Of a DNA stretch of 45,714 bases, positions 7,147-15,687 are shown one piece after another (position 1 is the stretch's first letter; each line of letters starts with the position of its first letter). Origin of the DNA: Clostridia bacterium (lineage in GTDB: Bacteria > Bacillota > Clostridia > Oscillospirales > Acutalibacteraceae); contig JAFQRY010000009.1 of assembly GCA_017409845.1 (NCBI GenBank), positions 1 to 45,714 on the forward strand. The letters are read 5' to 3'. Below the pieces are notes generated by a model. That model saw only the letters and a list, made by a program, of their open reading frames with translations. It had not been told where the DNA came from and did not search any database. The position numbers and the translations under genes are program-made.

Positions 7147-8070
7147 TTATTCTTTGATTTTGTTTTTAACCTCTTTGGCTCTTTTCTCTGCTATATCAGC
7201 CTCGACATCGTAACCTCTGCTGCGGTAGATATCTGCCATTTTCATGCATTCATTATAAGCCTTTTCATATTCTTCCATTTCTTCATACAGACCGACTTTG
7301 CAATCCATTTCATCGCAGAAGTATGTTCCGATTTCGCCTGCTCTGTTGTAGTATTCCAGTGCCTCATCATATTTTTTGAGTTTCTTTGCGATGTCACCGC
7401 CGTGAATATACATCCGCCAATCATCGGGAAATTTTTTTATTGCCTGTGTGAAAAGATCATAGGCATTGTCATATTTTTCATCCCAGATAAGAGCAATCAG
7501 GAGATTGTCTGTTTCTCTCGGATTGTTGGGGTCAGCCTTTATTTTTTCTTCAAGCTCTGAAATGATTTCATCATTTTTATGAAGAAGGAAATACATCCAT
7601 ATTCTCTGCATACAGGCGATTTGATAATTTTCAGGGTCATCATTCGGGTCATCGCTGACTGCTTTATCATACCACTCAACCGCAATATCCCTGCAATAAT
7701 TCATCATATACATATGAATCCAGGCGTAGAGCCACTTATCTTCAGTTGACAGCTCACCGTTTTTCATAAGCTTTTCGTATTCGATACGGCAACGCATAAA
7801 GTCCTCAGGGTCACGGGATTTCTCATAAACAGAAGCAAGACGCTGTGCATAGTTATCGTAAGCAACGGTGCTCTTTTTATAAAAATCATCAACAGTCACT
7901 TCATAAAGCCTTGCGAGTTCGGGCAGGGTGAGAACATCGGGGAGAGTTGTTCCGCATTCCCAACGAGAAACAGTCTGAGAATTAACATTCAGTTTTTCTG
8001 CAACCTGCTCTTGGGTCAAGCCTTTTGCAAGACGGAATTTCTTGAGATTATCGCTGAAAATATTGTTCAT
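7147..8070 (-). CDS. XRE-family regulator with TPR repeats
   Basis: A 307-aa cytosolic regulator. Residues 1-60 are an XRE/Cro helix-turn-helix (LTQEQVAEKL, then SQTVSRWE, the recognition helix). From about residue 70 the protein is a series of tetratricopeptide-like helical pairs, for example YDNAYDLFTQAIKKFPDD and YDEALEYYNRAGEI. This layout is common in peptide- or partner-sensing regulators (the RRNPP style), although the ligand cannot be seen. ATG 8070 follows AAAAGGTG at good spacing; a longer frame to 8184 overlaps the promoter and is unlikely. It is divergent from the HTH-desulfoferrodoxin gene. The promoter carries a palindrome that may serve self-repression. Confidence 0.85.
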   Translation of the reverse strand: MNNIFSDNLKKFRLAKGLTQEQVAEKLNVNSQTVSRWECGTTLPDVLTLPELARLYEVTVDDFYKKSTVAYDNYAQRLASVYEKSRDPEDFMRCRIEYEKLMKNGELSTEDKWLYAWIHMYMMNYCRDIAVEWYDKAVSDDPNDDPENYQIACMQRIWMYFLLHKNDEIISELEEKIKADPNNPRETDNLLIALIWDEKYDNAYDLFTQAIKKFPDDWRMYIHGGDIAKKLKKYDEALEYYNRAGEIGTYFCDEMDCKVGLYEEMEEYEKAYNECMKMADIYRSRGYDVEADIAEKRAKEVKNKIKE

Positions 8071-8103
8071 CGTTTTCACCTTTTCATTTTTTCTCGAAGC
8101 TTC

Positions 8104-8139
8104 TGATATAATTATATCACGCATAATCACGATTGATAA
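8104..8139 (-). promoter_or_regulatory. Promoter with 16-bp palindrome for the XRE-TPR gene
   Basis: On the minus strand TTATCA (8139-8134), a 17-bp spacer, then TATAAT (8116-8111). A perfect 16-bp palindrome at 8104-8119 covers the whole -10, which suits an operator for a dimeric HTH repressor, possibly the XRE protein itself. Confidence 0.6.
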
Positions 8140-8204
8140 GGTCTTATTTTGTGAACAGACTCTTGAATTATGTGTAGTTGACAAGCTGTTCCACGAAGCG
8201 TAGG

Positions 8205-8233
8205 TTGAGATTTTATTTCAAATAAATTATACT
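8205..8233 (+). promoter_or_regulatory. Sigma-A-type promoter of the HTH-desulfoferrodoxin gene
   Basis: TTGAGA (8205-8210), 17-bp spacer, TATACT (8228-8233), 23 bp before the ATG at 8257. Confidence 0.7.
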
Positions 8234-8256
8234 GTAACCGTAAAGGAGAAACGGCT

Positions 8257-8841
8257 ATGGATAATTATATAACAGGTGCAACAATCAAACGCTTGCGAGA
8301 AGCAAAAGGTATTACGCAGGCTCAGCTTGCAGAGCAGATAGGCGTCAGCGATAAGGCTGTGTCAAAATGGGAAACGGCAAAGGGTCTGCCCGATATTACG
8401 CTGATTGAACCGCTTGCAAAGGCGCTCGGTGTGTCGGTTATGGAGCTGATGTCAGGCGATACGGTTATCAACAAAAACATTTCGTCAAATATACTGCGTT
8501 CAAAGTTTTACGTATGCCCCGTATGCGGTAACGTAATTCGCACAACGGGCGACACGGTTATAAGTTGCTGCGGCATTACTCTGCCTCCGCTTGAAGCGGA
8601 AGACATTGACGAAGCGCACGGAATAACCGTTGAAAAGGTTGAATATGAGCATTTCATCACCGTCAACCACGAAATGACAAAGACTCATTTTATTTCGTTT
8701 ATCGCATATCTTACGTCCGACAGAGTGCAGTTTGTCAAATTCTATCCCGAAGGCAACGCAGAAACACGCTTGCAACTCCGTGGCAGAGGATATCTGTATA
8801 TTTACTGCAACAAACACGGACTCATGAAAAAGAAAATATAG
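8257..8841 (+). CDS. XRE regulator fused to a desulfoferrodoxin-like module
   Basis: A 194-aa fusion. Residues 1-65 are an XRE helix-turn-helix (ITQAQLAEQIGV, then DKAVSKWE). Residues 84-110 match the desulforedoxin FeCys4 domain: CPVCG (Cys87, Cys90) and SCCG (Cys104, Cys105). Residues 117-190 match the superoxide-reductase fold; the five ligands of the catalytic iron appear present as His121, His138, His144, Cys184 and His187, with the family spacings (6 between the middle histidines, 3 in YCNKHG). The lysine before the first ligand in enzymes (EKH) is replaced (EAH), which may favour sensing over turnover. It is probably an iron-based redox or superoxide-responsive regulator. AAAGGAG precedes the ATG. 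Confidence 0.78.
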   Translation: MDNYITGATIKRLREAKGITQAQLAEQIGVSDKAVSKWETAKGLPDITLIEPLAKALGVSVMELMSGDTVINKNISSNILRSKFYVCPVCGNVIRTTGDTVISCCGITLPPLEAEDIDEAHGITVEKVEYEHFITVNHEMTKTHFISFIAYLTSDRVQFVKFYPEGNAETRLQLRGRGYLYIYCNKHGLMKKKI

Positions 8842-8886
8842 TGCAATTATGGGTTCATTGATAATGGCAAATTCACTGATAACAAT

Positions 8887-9759
8887 TTACACATCAAGAG
8901 ATATCTTCTCAATACATATAGATGCTTTTTTGTAATCATAGTAAATGTCCGGAATTAAAGAAAAATTGCTGACTATCATATCTATATACTCAATTCCAGC
9001 GTATATTATTCCGATTGTAATACTTTTAGTGTTTGTAAAAAGCAGTAAACTTACTACTAATATGACTAACACAATAATGTCAACCCATAGATTCCCTTTT
9101 GCATCAATTTTAGAAATGTTTGCAGTTAAACTGTATTTATTTTTTAAAAACTTTTTATAAGTATTTGGGTTCCTGCTACCCACTTCAACTCTTTCGGTTT
9201 CGTTTAGTTGATGCAGTTCTCTTAAATATGGCAGTTGTTTTTTGTTAAATAAAACCGCTATCCCAGTAAAGATTAAACATAGTATTAGCACTGAAATGCC
9301 TATACTAATTCCAAGATTTGCACACATATATACTACAGATACGAACAATCCAACAATAGCATTAATAGTGTTTAAGAAAAAGCATCTGATCAATTCTACG
9401 GGCTCATCTACCAACTCAAGATTGGCATCAATTATCGCAGTGTGCACATCTTTTTTTATCGCTGATTCATAGTAATCGGTTCTGAATTTTAATTTTATAT
9501 CGTTATAAATAACATCATCTTCAATATTGTTTATGTGATTTATGACAATGCTAATCAGAAACACAACAGCAAAAACTATAATCCCTTTATAATTTTTGTT
9601 TAATAACCCGTCTATTGCGTAACCAATTAAACAAGGTCTTAAACAATCAAAGATTATATCAAAAAAATCAAACATCCATAACATTAATATGTTTTTTGGG
9701 GAGTAGCAAAACATTTTTTTGAAATATTTTATGGTTTTATTTTCGATTTTAATTTTCAA
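8887..9759 (-). CDS. Orphan ABC transporter six-helix membrane domain
   Basis: A 290-aa integral membrane protein with about six hydrophobic helices arranged as in type IV ABC exporters, including the long cytosolic loop after helix two (VIYNDIKLKFRTDYYESAI). No nucleotide-binding domain follows: the frame ends after IEKISLDV and the next gene is on the other strand. It resembles stand-alone ABC membrane-region families. The start is a TTG at 9759 with AAAGGAG exactly 8 nt upstream. The gene and its flanks are clearly more AT-rich than the neighbouring ppdK and hydrolase genes, which suggests transfer. Its partner ATPase is not in the window. Confidence 0.72.
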   Translation of the reverse strand: MKIKIENKTIKYFKKMFCYSPKNILMLWMFDFFDIIFDCLRPCLIGYAIDGLLNKNYKGIIVFAVVFLISIVINHINNIEDDVIYNDIKLKFRTDYYESAIKKDVHTAIIDANLELVDEPVELIRCFFLNTINAIVGLFVSVVYMCANLGISIGISVLILCLIFTGIAVLFNKKQLPYLRELHQLNETERVEVGSRNPNTYKKFLKNKYSLTANISKIDAKGNLWVDIIVLVILVVSLLLFTNTKSITIGIIYAGIEYIDMIVSNFSLIPDIYYDYKKASICIEKISLDV

Positions 9760-9833
9760 ATATTACTCTCCTTTAATGTATCTGAAATTTTATTACATTA
9801 TAATACATTTACAACACAAACACAACAAATAAA

Positions 9834-9870
9834 ACTCCCTCTGCCGTTTCCGACAGAGGGAGTCATTTTT
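9834..9870. terminator. Terminator downstream of ppdK
   Basis: Perfect 10-bp stem (9834-9843 with 9854-9863). The minus-strand tail is TTTTATTTG and the plus-strand tail CATTTTTTAG. It begins 6 nt after the stop of the 44-codon ORF, so that ORF is inside the ppdK transcript. Confidence 0.85.
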
Positions 9871-10004
9871 TAGATATAAAGGTTTATTTTGACATCATGC
9901 CAGTGGTTAACACGTTGTTTTTCCGGGTAATGCATCATAACAAACCGCAATGCATGCTCATATCCGATTGTTAACTCGGCAATCTTCAAAGAACCTTTCT
10001 CCAT
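9870..10004 (-). CDS. Candidate 44-aa ORF coupled to ppdK
   Basis: A 44-codon ORF whose ATG overlaps the ppdK stop codon (TGATG), the usual arrangement for translational coupling. The product begins MEKGSLKIAEL, is soluble and mixed in composition, and contains three histidines and aromatic residues (HALRFVMMHYPE). Its stop lies 6 nt before the terminator hairpin. Possibilities are a real small protein, a remnant of a longer gene, or chance. I know of no matching family. Confidence 0.38.
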   Translation of the reverse strand: MEKGSLKIAELTIGYEHALRFVMMHYPEKQRVNHWHDVKINLYI

Positions 10005-12625
10005 CAACCTTTTATTGCTGCCTGTGCTGCTGCGAGGCGAGCGATGGGAACACGGAAGGGTGAGCATGATACATAGTTGAGGCCGATCTTGTGGCAGAAT
10101 TCAACTGATGAGGGATCGCCGCCGTGTTCGCCGCAGATACCGTAGTGGAGGTTCTTGCCGCTTGCCTTACCCTTTGTAACAGCCATATCCATAAGAGCGC
10201 CAACGCCGTTCTGGTCAAGCTTTGCGAAGGGATCGAACTCGAAGATCTTTGTATCATAGTAAGCATTGAGGAACTTACCTGCGTCATCACGGCTGAAGCC
10301 GAATGTCATCTGAGTAAGGTCGTTTGTGCCGAAGCAGAAGAAGTCAGCTTCCTTAGCGATTTCGTCTGCAGTGATGCAAGCTCTGGGGATTTCGATCATT
10401 GTACCAACTTCATACTTGAGGTCAGCACCTGCAGCTGCGATTTCAGCATCAGCAGTCTTAACAACGATATCCTTAACGAACTTGAGCTCCTTAACTTCAC
10501 CAACAAGGGGAATCATGATTTCGGGAACGAGGTTCCAGTCTGCATGAGCCTTCTTAACGTTGATAGCTGCACGGATAACAGCCTTTGTCTGCATTGCAGC
10601 GATTTCGGGATAGGTAACTGTGAGACGGCAGCCTCTGTGACCCATCATGGGGTTGAACTCGTGAAGGCTTGCGATAACAGCCTTGATTTCGTCAACGCTC
10701 TTGCCCTGAGCTGCTGCGAGAGCTGCGATGTCAGCTTCTTCTGTGGGAACGAACTCATGGAGAGGAGGATCGAGGAATCTGATGGTTACGGGGTTGCCTT
10801 CAAGAGCTTCATAGAGAGCTTCGAAGTCGCCCTGCTGATAGGGAAGGATCTTATCAAGAGCAGCTTCTCTTTCAGCAACTGTATCTGCACAGATCATTTC
10901 ACGGAAAGCAGCGATTCTGTCTGCTTCGAAGAACATGTGCTCTGTACGGCAAAGGCCGATACCTTCTGCACCGAGTTCTCTTGCCTTCTTAGCGTCAGCA
11001 GGAGTATCAGCGTTTGTGCGAACCTTGAGGGTTCTGAATTCGTCAGCCCAAGCCATGATTCTGCCGAATTCACCTGCGATTTCAGCGTCAACTGTGGGGA
11101 TGATGCCGTCGTAGATGTTACCGGTTGAGCCGTCGATTGAAATATAGTCACCTTCATTGTAGGTCTTGCCTGCAAGAGTGAACTTCTTGTTTTCTTCGTC
11201 CATGTTGATATCGCCGCAGCCTGATACGCAGCAAGTACCCATACCACGAGCAACAACAGCAGCATGTGAAGTCATACCGCCACGAACTGTGAGGATACCC
11301 TGAGCAGCCTTCATGCCGGTGATATCTTCGGGTGATGTTTCAAGACGAACAAGAACAACCTTTTCGCCTCTTTCGTTCCATTCAACAGCATCTTCAGCTG
11401 TGAATACAACCTTACCGCATGCAGCACCGGGTGATGCGCCGAGACCCTTACCAGCGGGAACAGCAGCCTTGAGAATCTTTGCATCAAACTGAGGATGAAG
11501 GAGAGTGTCAAGGTTTCTGGGGTCGATCATAGCAACAGCCTGCTTCTTGTCGATCATGCCTTCGTCAACGAGGTCACAAGCGATCTTGAGAGCAGCCTTA
11601 GCGGTTCTCTTACCGTTTCTTGTCTGGAGCATATAGAGCTTACCGTCTTCAACGGTGAATTCCATATCCTGCATATCTCTGTAGTGGTCTTCAAGAATAG
11701 CACAAACTTCGTTGAACTGCTTGAAAGCTTCGGGGAACTTTTCAGCCATTTCAGCGATGGGCATGGGAGTACGAACGCCTGCAACAACGTCTTCACCCTG
11801 TGCGTTGGTGAGGAACTCACCCATAAGACCCTTTTCACCTGTAGCGGGGTCACGAGTGAAAGCAACACCGGTACCGCAGTTGTCACCCATGTTGCCGAAT
11901 GCCATCATCTGAACGTTAACAGCTGTACCCCATGAATAGGGAATATCGTTGTCACGACGGTAAACGTTTGCACGGGGGTTGTCCCATGAACGGAAAACAG
12001 CTTCAACAGCACCCATGAGCTGCTCTTTGGGGTCTGTGGGGAAGTCTGAACCGATCTTGTTCTTATATTCAGCCTTGAACTGGCCTGCAAGAGTCTTGAG
12101 GTCTTCAGCGGTAAGGTCAACGTCCTGAGTAACGCCCTTTGCTTCCTTCATCTCGTCGATGAGCTCTTCAAAGTACTTCTTACCAACTTCCATAACAACG
12201 TCGGAATACATCTGAATGAATCTTCTGTAGCAGTCCCAAGCCCAACGGGGGTTGCCGCTCTTTGCTGAGATAGCTTCAACAACTTCTTCATTAAGACCGA
12301 GGTTGAGGATTGTGTCCATCATGCCGGGCATTGATGCACGGGCACCTGAACGAACTGAAACGAGAAGGGGATTTTCCTTATCGCCGAACTTCTTGCCTGT
12401 GATTTCTTCCATCTTAACGATGTATTCCATGATCTGAGCCTGGATTTCATCGTTGATCTTCTTGCCGTCCTCATAATACTTTGTGCAGGCTTCGGTTGAA
12501 ATTGTGAAGCCCTGGGGAACGGGGAGACCGATCTTTGTCATTTCTGCAAGGTTTGCGCCTTTGCCGCCGAGGGTGTTACGCATTGTTGCGTCGCCTTCGG
12601 AGAACAAATAAACATACTTGTACAT
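10004..12625 (-). CDS. ppdK: Pyruvate, phosphate dikinase
   Basis: An 873-aa pyruvate phosphate dikinase, which interconverts pyruvate, ATP and Pi with PEP, AMP and PPi; in anaerobes it serves glycolysis or gluconeogenesis with PPi saving. The N-terminal ATP-grasp domain starts with NTLGGKGANLAEM. The phosphohistidine loop GGMTSHAAVVARGMG places the catalytic His at 454. The C-terminal TIM barrel carries LCRTEHMFF and CGEHGGDP with the catalytic Cys at 831. Length and both catalytic positions fit the clostridial enzyme. GGAGG lies 9 nt before the ATG. Its codon use is strongly biased, as in highly expressed genes, and this creates long open antisense frames that are not genes. Confidence 0.98.
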   Translation of the reverse strand: MYKYVYLFSEGDATMRNTLGGKGANLAEMTKIGLPVPQGFTISTEACTKYYEDGKKINDEIQAQIMEYIVKMEEITGKKFGDKENPLLVSVRSGARASMPGMMDTILNLGLNEEVVEAISAKSGNPRWAWDCYRRFIQMYSDVVMEVGKKYFEELIDEMKEAKGVTQDVDLTAEDLKTLAGQFKAEYKNKIGSDFPTDPKEQLMGAVEAVFRSWDNPRANVYRRDNDIPYSWGTAVNVQMMAFGNMGDNCGTGVAFTRDPATGEKGLMGEFLTNAQGEDVVAGVRTPMPIAEMAEKFPEAFKQFNEVCAILEDHYRDMQDMEFTVEDGKLYMLQTRNGKRTAKAALKIACDLVDEGMIDKKQAVAMIDPRNLDTLLHPQFDAKILKAAVPAGKGLGASPGAACGKVVFTAEDAVEWNERGEKVVLVRLETSPEDITGMKAAQGILTVRGGMTSHAAVVARGMGTCCVSGCGDINMDEENKKFTLAGKTYNEGDYISIDGSTGNIYDGIIPTVDAEIAGEFGRIMAWADEFRTLKVRTNADTPADAKKARELGAEGIGLCRTEHMFFEADRIAAFREMICADTVAEREAALDKILPYQQGDFEALYEALEGNPVTIRFLDPPLHEFVPTEEADIAALAAAQGKSVDEIKAVIASLHEFNPMMGHRGCRLTVTYPEIAAMQTKAVIRAAINVKKAHADWNLVPEIMIPLVGEVKELKFVKDIVVKTADAEIAAAGADLKYEVGTMIEIPRACITADEIAKEADFFCFGTNDLTQMTFGFSRDDAGKFLNAYYDTKIFEFDPFAKLDQNGVGALMDMAVTKGKASGKNLHYGICGEHGGDPSSVEFCHKIGLNYVSCSPFRVPIARLAAAQAAIKG

Positions 12626-12661
12626 TGGAATCTACCTCCATATAAAATAATAAACGTTTTT

Positions 12662-12707
12662 GTGGGCTCTTTCTGCAAGACAGACTGAGCCACTAATGAT
12701 TATAACA
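12662..12707 (-). promoter_or_regulatory. ppdK promoter and leader hairpin
   Basis: On the minus strand an extended -10 (TG-T-TATAAT, 12707-12699) with no good -35. A stem with one bulged G (12662-12669 with 12687-12693) lies in the first part of the leader, with no U-run after it, so it is not an intrinsic terminator. Confidence 0.5.
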
Positions 12708-12789
12708 GATAAAAATATAAATTTCCATATGTTTTTAAGAAAATATACAAGAAATTTACAATTCGTTTTTAGTAACTATTTACATATTG

Positions 12790-13599
12790 TTATTCTGCGG
12801 TCTTTATTCCATAGAAATGGATAACATTCATGTCCTCTTCCATATCAAGACCGTGGGAGCCGCAGCCGCCGTCGATTTCATGGCAGCCGTGGTCGGGGCA
12901 GAAGCCGTAGAATACGCTGTGATTTTTCCACTCACGGTTGATTTTTGCAATAAGCTCAGAATAAAAAGCAATGTTCATTTCAAGAGCGGCAAGGGATTCG
13001 GAGGCTTCGGGTCCATGCTTGTGCATTGTGCCGTCATAGTTGCCGTTATAGATAACTATGAGGTCAAAGCGGTCCTCATCAATGAGGGAAAGAGCCTTTT
13101 CGTTGACCTCCTCAGGTGTATCATATATAAAGTATTCCATATCACGGTCAAGAAAAATCATGGAAATGCTGTCATTTGCCGTCGAAACAATGGCGGCTTT
13201 TTTGCCTGCGTTTGCAAAGCTGTCAAAAATTGTGTTGACGGTCAGCACGGGCTTGGTATACTTCTTTATGCCGTGGATATCGGGCATAACTCCGCTGTAC
13301 ATTGATGCAAAGCATACGGGAGTAACACTCGGCATAACCGAGAGCATGGGCAGGGCAACATCGGAGCAGAGTGCAGCGTCGGCAAACATGGCGGTATACT
13401 TCTGATAAATCCAGAGTGCAACGGCATCGGGATTATAGATAACAACCTTGTCAACGGGCTTTCCGCTGAGCTTTTTTTCTGCAAGTGCGGTCAGTACGGG
13501 ATTGGGTTTTCCGATGCTTTCGGGAATATCAATGCCTGCAATTCCGAGTGCGGATGCCTTGACAGACGAGATGCAGATTGAGCTGTATAAATCGGACAT
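12790..13599 (-). CDS. Alkaline-phosphatase-superfamily phosphodiesterase
   Basis: A 269-aa protein of the type I phosphodiesterase/nucleotide pyrophosphatase branch of the alkaline phosphatase superfamily. The nucleophile region MPSVTPVCFASMYSG (about 104-118) has the catalytic Thr and is followed by the HGI block. Metal ligands come from NYDGTMHKHGP (an Asp and two His) and DHGCHE near the C-terminus. No signal peptide is present, so it is cytosolic. ATG 13599 follows AAAGGTGA; an upstream extension to 13656 has no ribosome site. It faces away from the secreted hydrolase pair. The substrate is unknown; nucleotides or phosphosugars are possible. Confidence 0.8.
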   Translation of the reverse strand: MSDLYSSICISSVKASALGIAGIDIPESIGKPNPVLTALAEKKLSGKPVDKVVIYNPDAVALWIYQKYTAMFADAALCSDVALPMLSVMPSVTPVCFASMYSGVMPDIHGIKKYTKPVLTVNTIFDSFANAGKKAAIVSTANDSISMIFLDRDMEYFIYDTPEEVNEKALSLIDEDRFDLIVIYNGNYDGTMHKHGPEASESLAALEMNIAFYSELIAKINREWKNHSVFYGFCPDHGCHEIDGGCGSHGLDMEEDMNVIHFYGIKTAE

Positions 13600-13718
13600 G
13601 ACTATCACCTTTCTTTTTTCTTTGTCAGATAAAGAATACTCCGATATTGCCGACATGTCAACAGCAGAGTGAAATTGAAAATATTTAATAATTGTTACAT
13701 ATTTATTTTAATATACTG

Positions 13719-13774
13719 TTGAAATCACATAAAATTTGTGATAATATAAGGTGTATATTTGACATTAAGTCAAA
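13719..13774 (+). promoter_or_regulatory. Promoter and small inverted repeat before the hydrolase pair
   Basis: TTGAAA (13719-13724), 17 bp, TAATAT (13742-13747). Downstream, TTGAC and GTCAA form an inverted repeat with a 5-nt centre at 13760-13774, between promoter and ribosome site, a possible operator. Confidence 0.45.
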
Positions 13775-13794
13775 AAAAGGAGAGTGTTTAAAAA

Positions 13795-15669
13795 ATGAAA
13801 AACAGAATCAAAAGAGTAGTTTCTCTTATTCTGTGTGCTGCAATGCTTGTTTCGGCAGGTGCAACAGGTGCACTCGCAGCAACAGAGGACGAATGCGACG
13901 GAAACTGCGGCAGATCGCCCGTTGTTATTCTTCCCGGCATCAACCATTCACCCACATATCTTTACAATGAAGACAACACCCCTTATCTCGATGCTGACGG
14001 CAACGAGGTTGGCGGAACTCTTCTTATCCTTGAGCTCAGCAAGCTCTGGGGTACTCTTCCCAAGCTTATCGTAAGCCTTCTCACAACCCTCACTCTTCAG
14101 ATTCCCATCGGTCTTGAAGATGCTGCCTATGAAGCTGCAAGTGCTGCTTTCTGGGTTCAGAAGTGTGATAACGACGGTAACCACATCAACAACCTTCAGA
14201 CAAAGAGATGGAATCATCCCATTTCCGAAATGAATGAAGATGATAAGGATTGGCTCTACACAATGATTCCCCTTCAGGCAGTTGAAAAGGAAATCGGCGG
14301 CGATCATATCTATATGTTCACCTTCAATCTTGTCGGTGATCCCATGCAGTCGGCAAAAGAGCTTGATGCATATATTGATATGGTCAGAGAGCAGACAGGT
14401 CACGATAAGGTTACTCTTCTTCCCGTTTCTCTCGGCGGCACAATCCTTACCGCATATCTTGACGAATACGGTCACGGCAAGGTTGACGAAATCGTTAATG
14501 CCGTTGCATGTCTTGACGGTACCGATATCGTTGCAGATATGATGGAAAGAAAATGGAACCTTACCGATGAATTCCTTTATCACGAATTTATCCCTCCCAT
14601 TCTCGGCGATGATGCTGCACTCGGCTATCTTATCAACACTGTTCTCCACATCATTCCCAGAGCAGGTGTTGAGGCTATTCTCAGAGGTGCAATCAGCGGC
14701 GTTCTTGACACAATGATGCTCAATTGTCCCCAGATCTGGGCAATGATTCCTTCCTACAGATACGATGCAATTGCTGAAAAATATCTCAGCAATGCACCCG
14801 AAAAGGCAAAGCTCAAGGAAAAGACAGACCGCTTCCAGCAGGCAAGACTCAATCTCAAGCAGAATGTTCTTGATGCTGTTGCAGACGGCGTTAAGGTTAA
14901 TTCAATTGCAGGTGCAAACCTTGCATTCGGTGAGCAGGACTACACCTTCTTCGGCATCGTTGCTTCCGCTCACGATTATAACACCGACGGTATCATCAAT
15001 CTTTCATCAACAACCCTCGGTGCAACAGGTGCTCCCGCAGGCAAGACACTTGATGATATCGCATACAAGCAGGAATCATACGGCAAGAAGTATTGCCTTG
15101 ACAGTGCCCACAACCATATTTCTCCCGACAGAAAGGTTGACGTTTCAACTGCAATTCTTCCCGAAAATACATGGATTTTCCTTGATCAGCATCACGAAGT
15201 AGGTAACAATGACGTTGTTCTCAACCTTGTCAAGGCTATCCTTGCAGGTGATGTTTCGGATGTTAACGATGATCCCGAAAACTATCCTCAGTTCAACTAC
15301 AGCTGCAACACCAAGTACATCCGCCGCTGGAGACTTCCCGATGCAAGAGAGCTTCTTGAAAAGGATGCAAAGGGAGAAATTGTTCTTCCCGAAGAAGATA
15401 AGAAGGAGCTTGAAGAAGCAATCAAGGACGGCGAAGCTGTTATCAACGCAACTGTTGTTGATGAAGAAAAGTTCAAGGCTGCAGAAGACAGACTCAATGC
15501 AATTCTTGCAAAATATGACCTTTATACCTACCCCGAAGAGCCCTCAAAGTTTGACATTTTCCTCAATGATTCAATGATGAATCTTAGCAAATTCCTTGTC
15601 GGCTGGCTCGGCGGCGGAAACCTTATCGACTGGATATTCTCACCCATCACAAATCTTTTCAAAAAATAA
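13795..15669 (+). CDS. Secreted alpha/beta hydrolase, lipase-like (copy 1)
   Basis: A 624-aa secreted protein. Residues 1-28 form a signal peptide ending ALA. After a CDGNC segment comes PVVILPGIN (42-50), the oxyanion-hole strand of lipases. The nucleophile elbow is LLPVSLGGT with Ser212, a P-x-S-x-G form of the usual G-x-S-x-G. HNHISPDR and DQHHE are the blocks shared with copy 2 that may hold the catalytic His. Residues 520-575 form a charged helical segment, and the end (FLVGWLGG to NLFKK) is hydrophobic. It probably cleaves esters outside the cell or at its surface. AAAGGAGAG precedes the ATG. Copy 2 follows 18 nt downstream. Confidence 0.72.
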   Translation: MKNRIKRVVSLILCAAMLVSAGATGALAATEDECDGNCGRSPVVILPGINHSPTYLYNEDNTPYLDADGNEVGGTLLILELSKLWGTLPKLIVSLLTTLTLQIPIGLEDAAYEAASAAFWVQKCDNDGNHINNLQTKRWNHPISEMNEDDKDWLYTMIPLQAVEKEIGGDHIYMFTFNLVGDPMQSAKELDAYIDMVREQTGHDKVTLLPVSLGGTILTAYLDEYGHGKVDEIVNAVACLDGTDIVADMMERKWNLTDEFLYHEFIPPILGDDAALGYLINTVLHIIPRAGVEAILRGAISGVLDTMMLNCPQIWAMIPSYRYDAIAEKYLSNAPEKAKLKEKTDRFQQARLNLKQNVLDAVADGVKVNSIAGANLAFGEQDYTFFGIVASAHDYNTDGIINLSSTTLGATGAPAGKTLDDIAYKQESYGKKYCLDSAHNHISPDRKVDVSTAILPENTWIFLDQHHEVGNNDVVLNLVKAILAGDVSDVNDDPENYPQFNYSCNTKYIRRWRLPDARELLEKDAKGEIVLPEEDKKELEEAIKDGEAVINATVVDEEKFKAAEDRLNAILAKYDLYTYPEEPSKFDIFLNDSMMNLSKFLVGWLGGGNLIDWIFSPITNLFKK

Positions 15670-15687
15670 TCAGGGGTTGATTACATA

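Noticed and set aside
10124-11128. 334-aa open frame antisense to ppdK, and several others (11495-11935, 11712-11912)
   Set aside because: Shadow of strong codon bias in ppdK; composition is Ser/Cys/Val-rich with no domain, no ribosome site and no conserved block.
12662-12693. Attenuator or riboswitch in the ppdK leader
   Set aside because: The stem is short and bulged with no U-run after it and no known aptamer.
13948-14649. 233-aa frame antisense to the first secreted hydrolase
   Set aside because: The sense gene has signal peptide, paralogue and motifs; the antisense frame has none.
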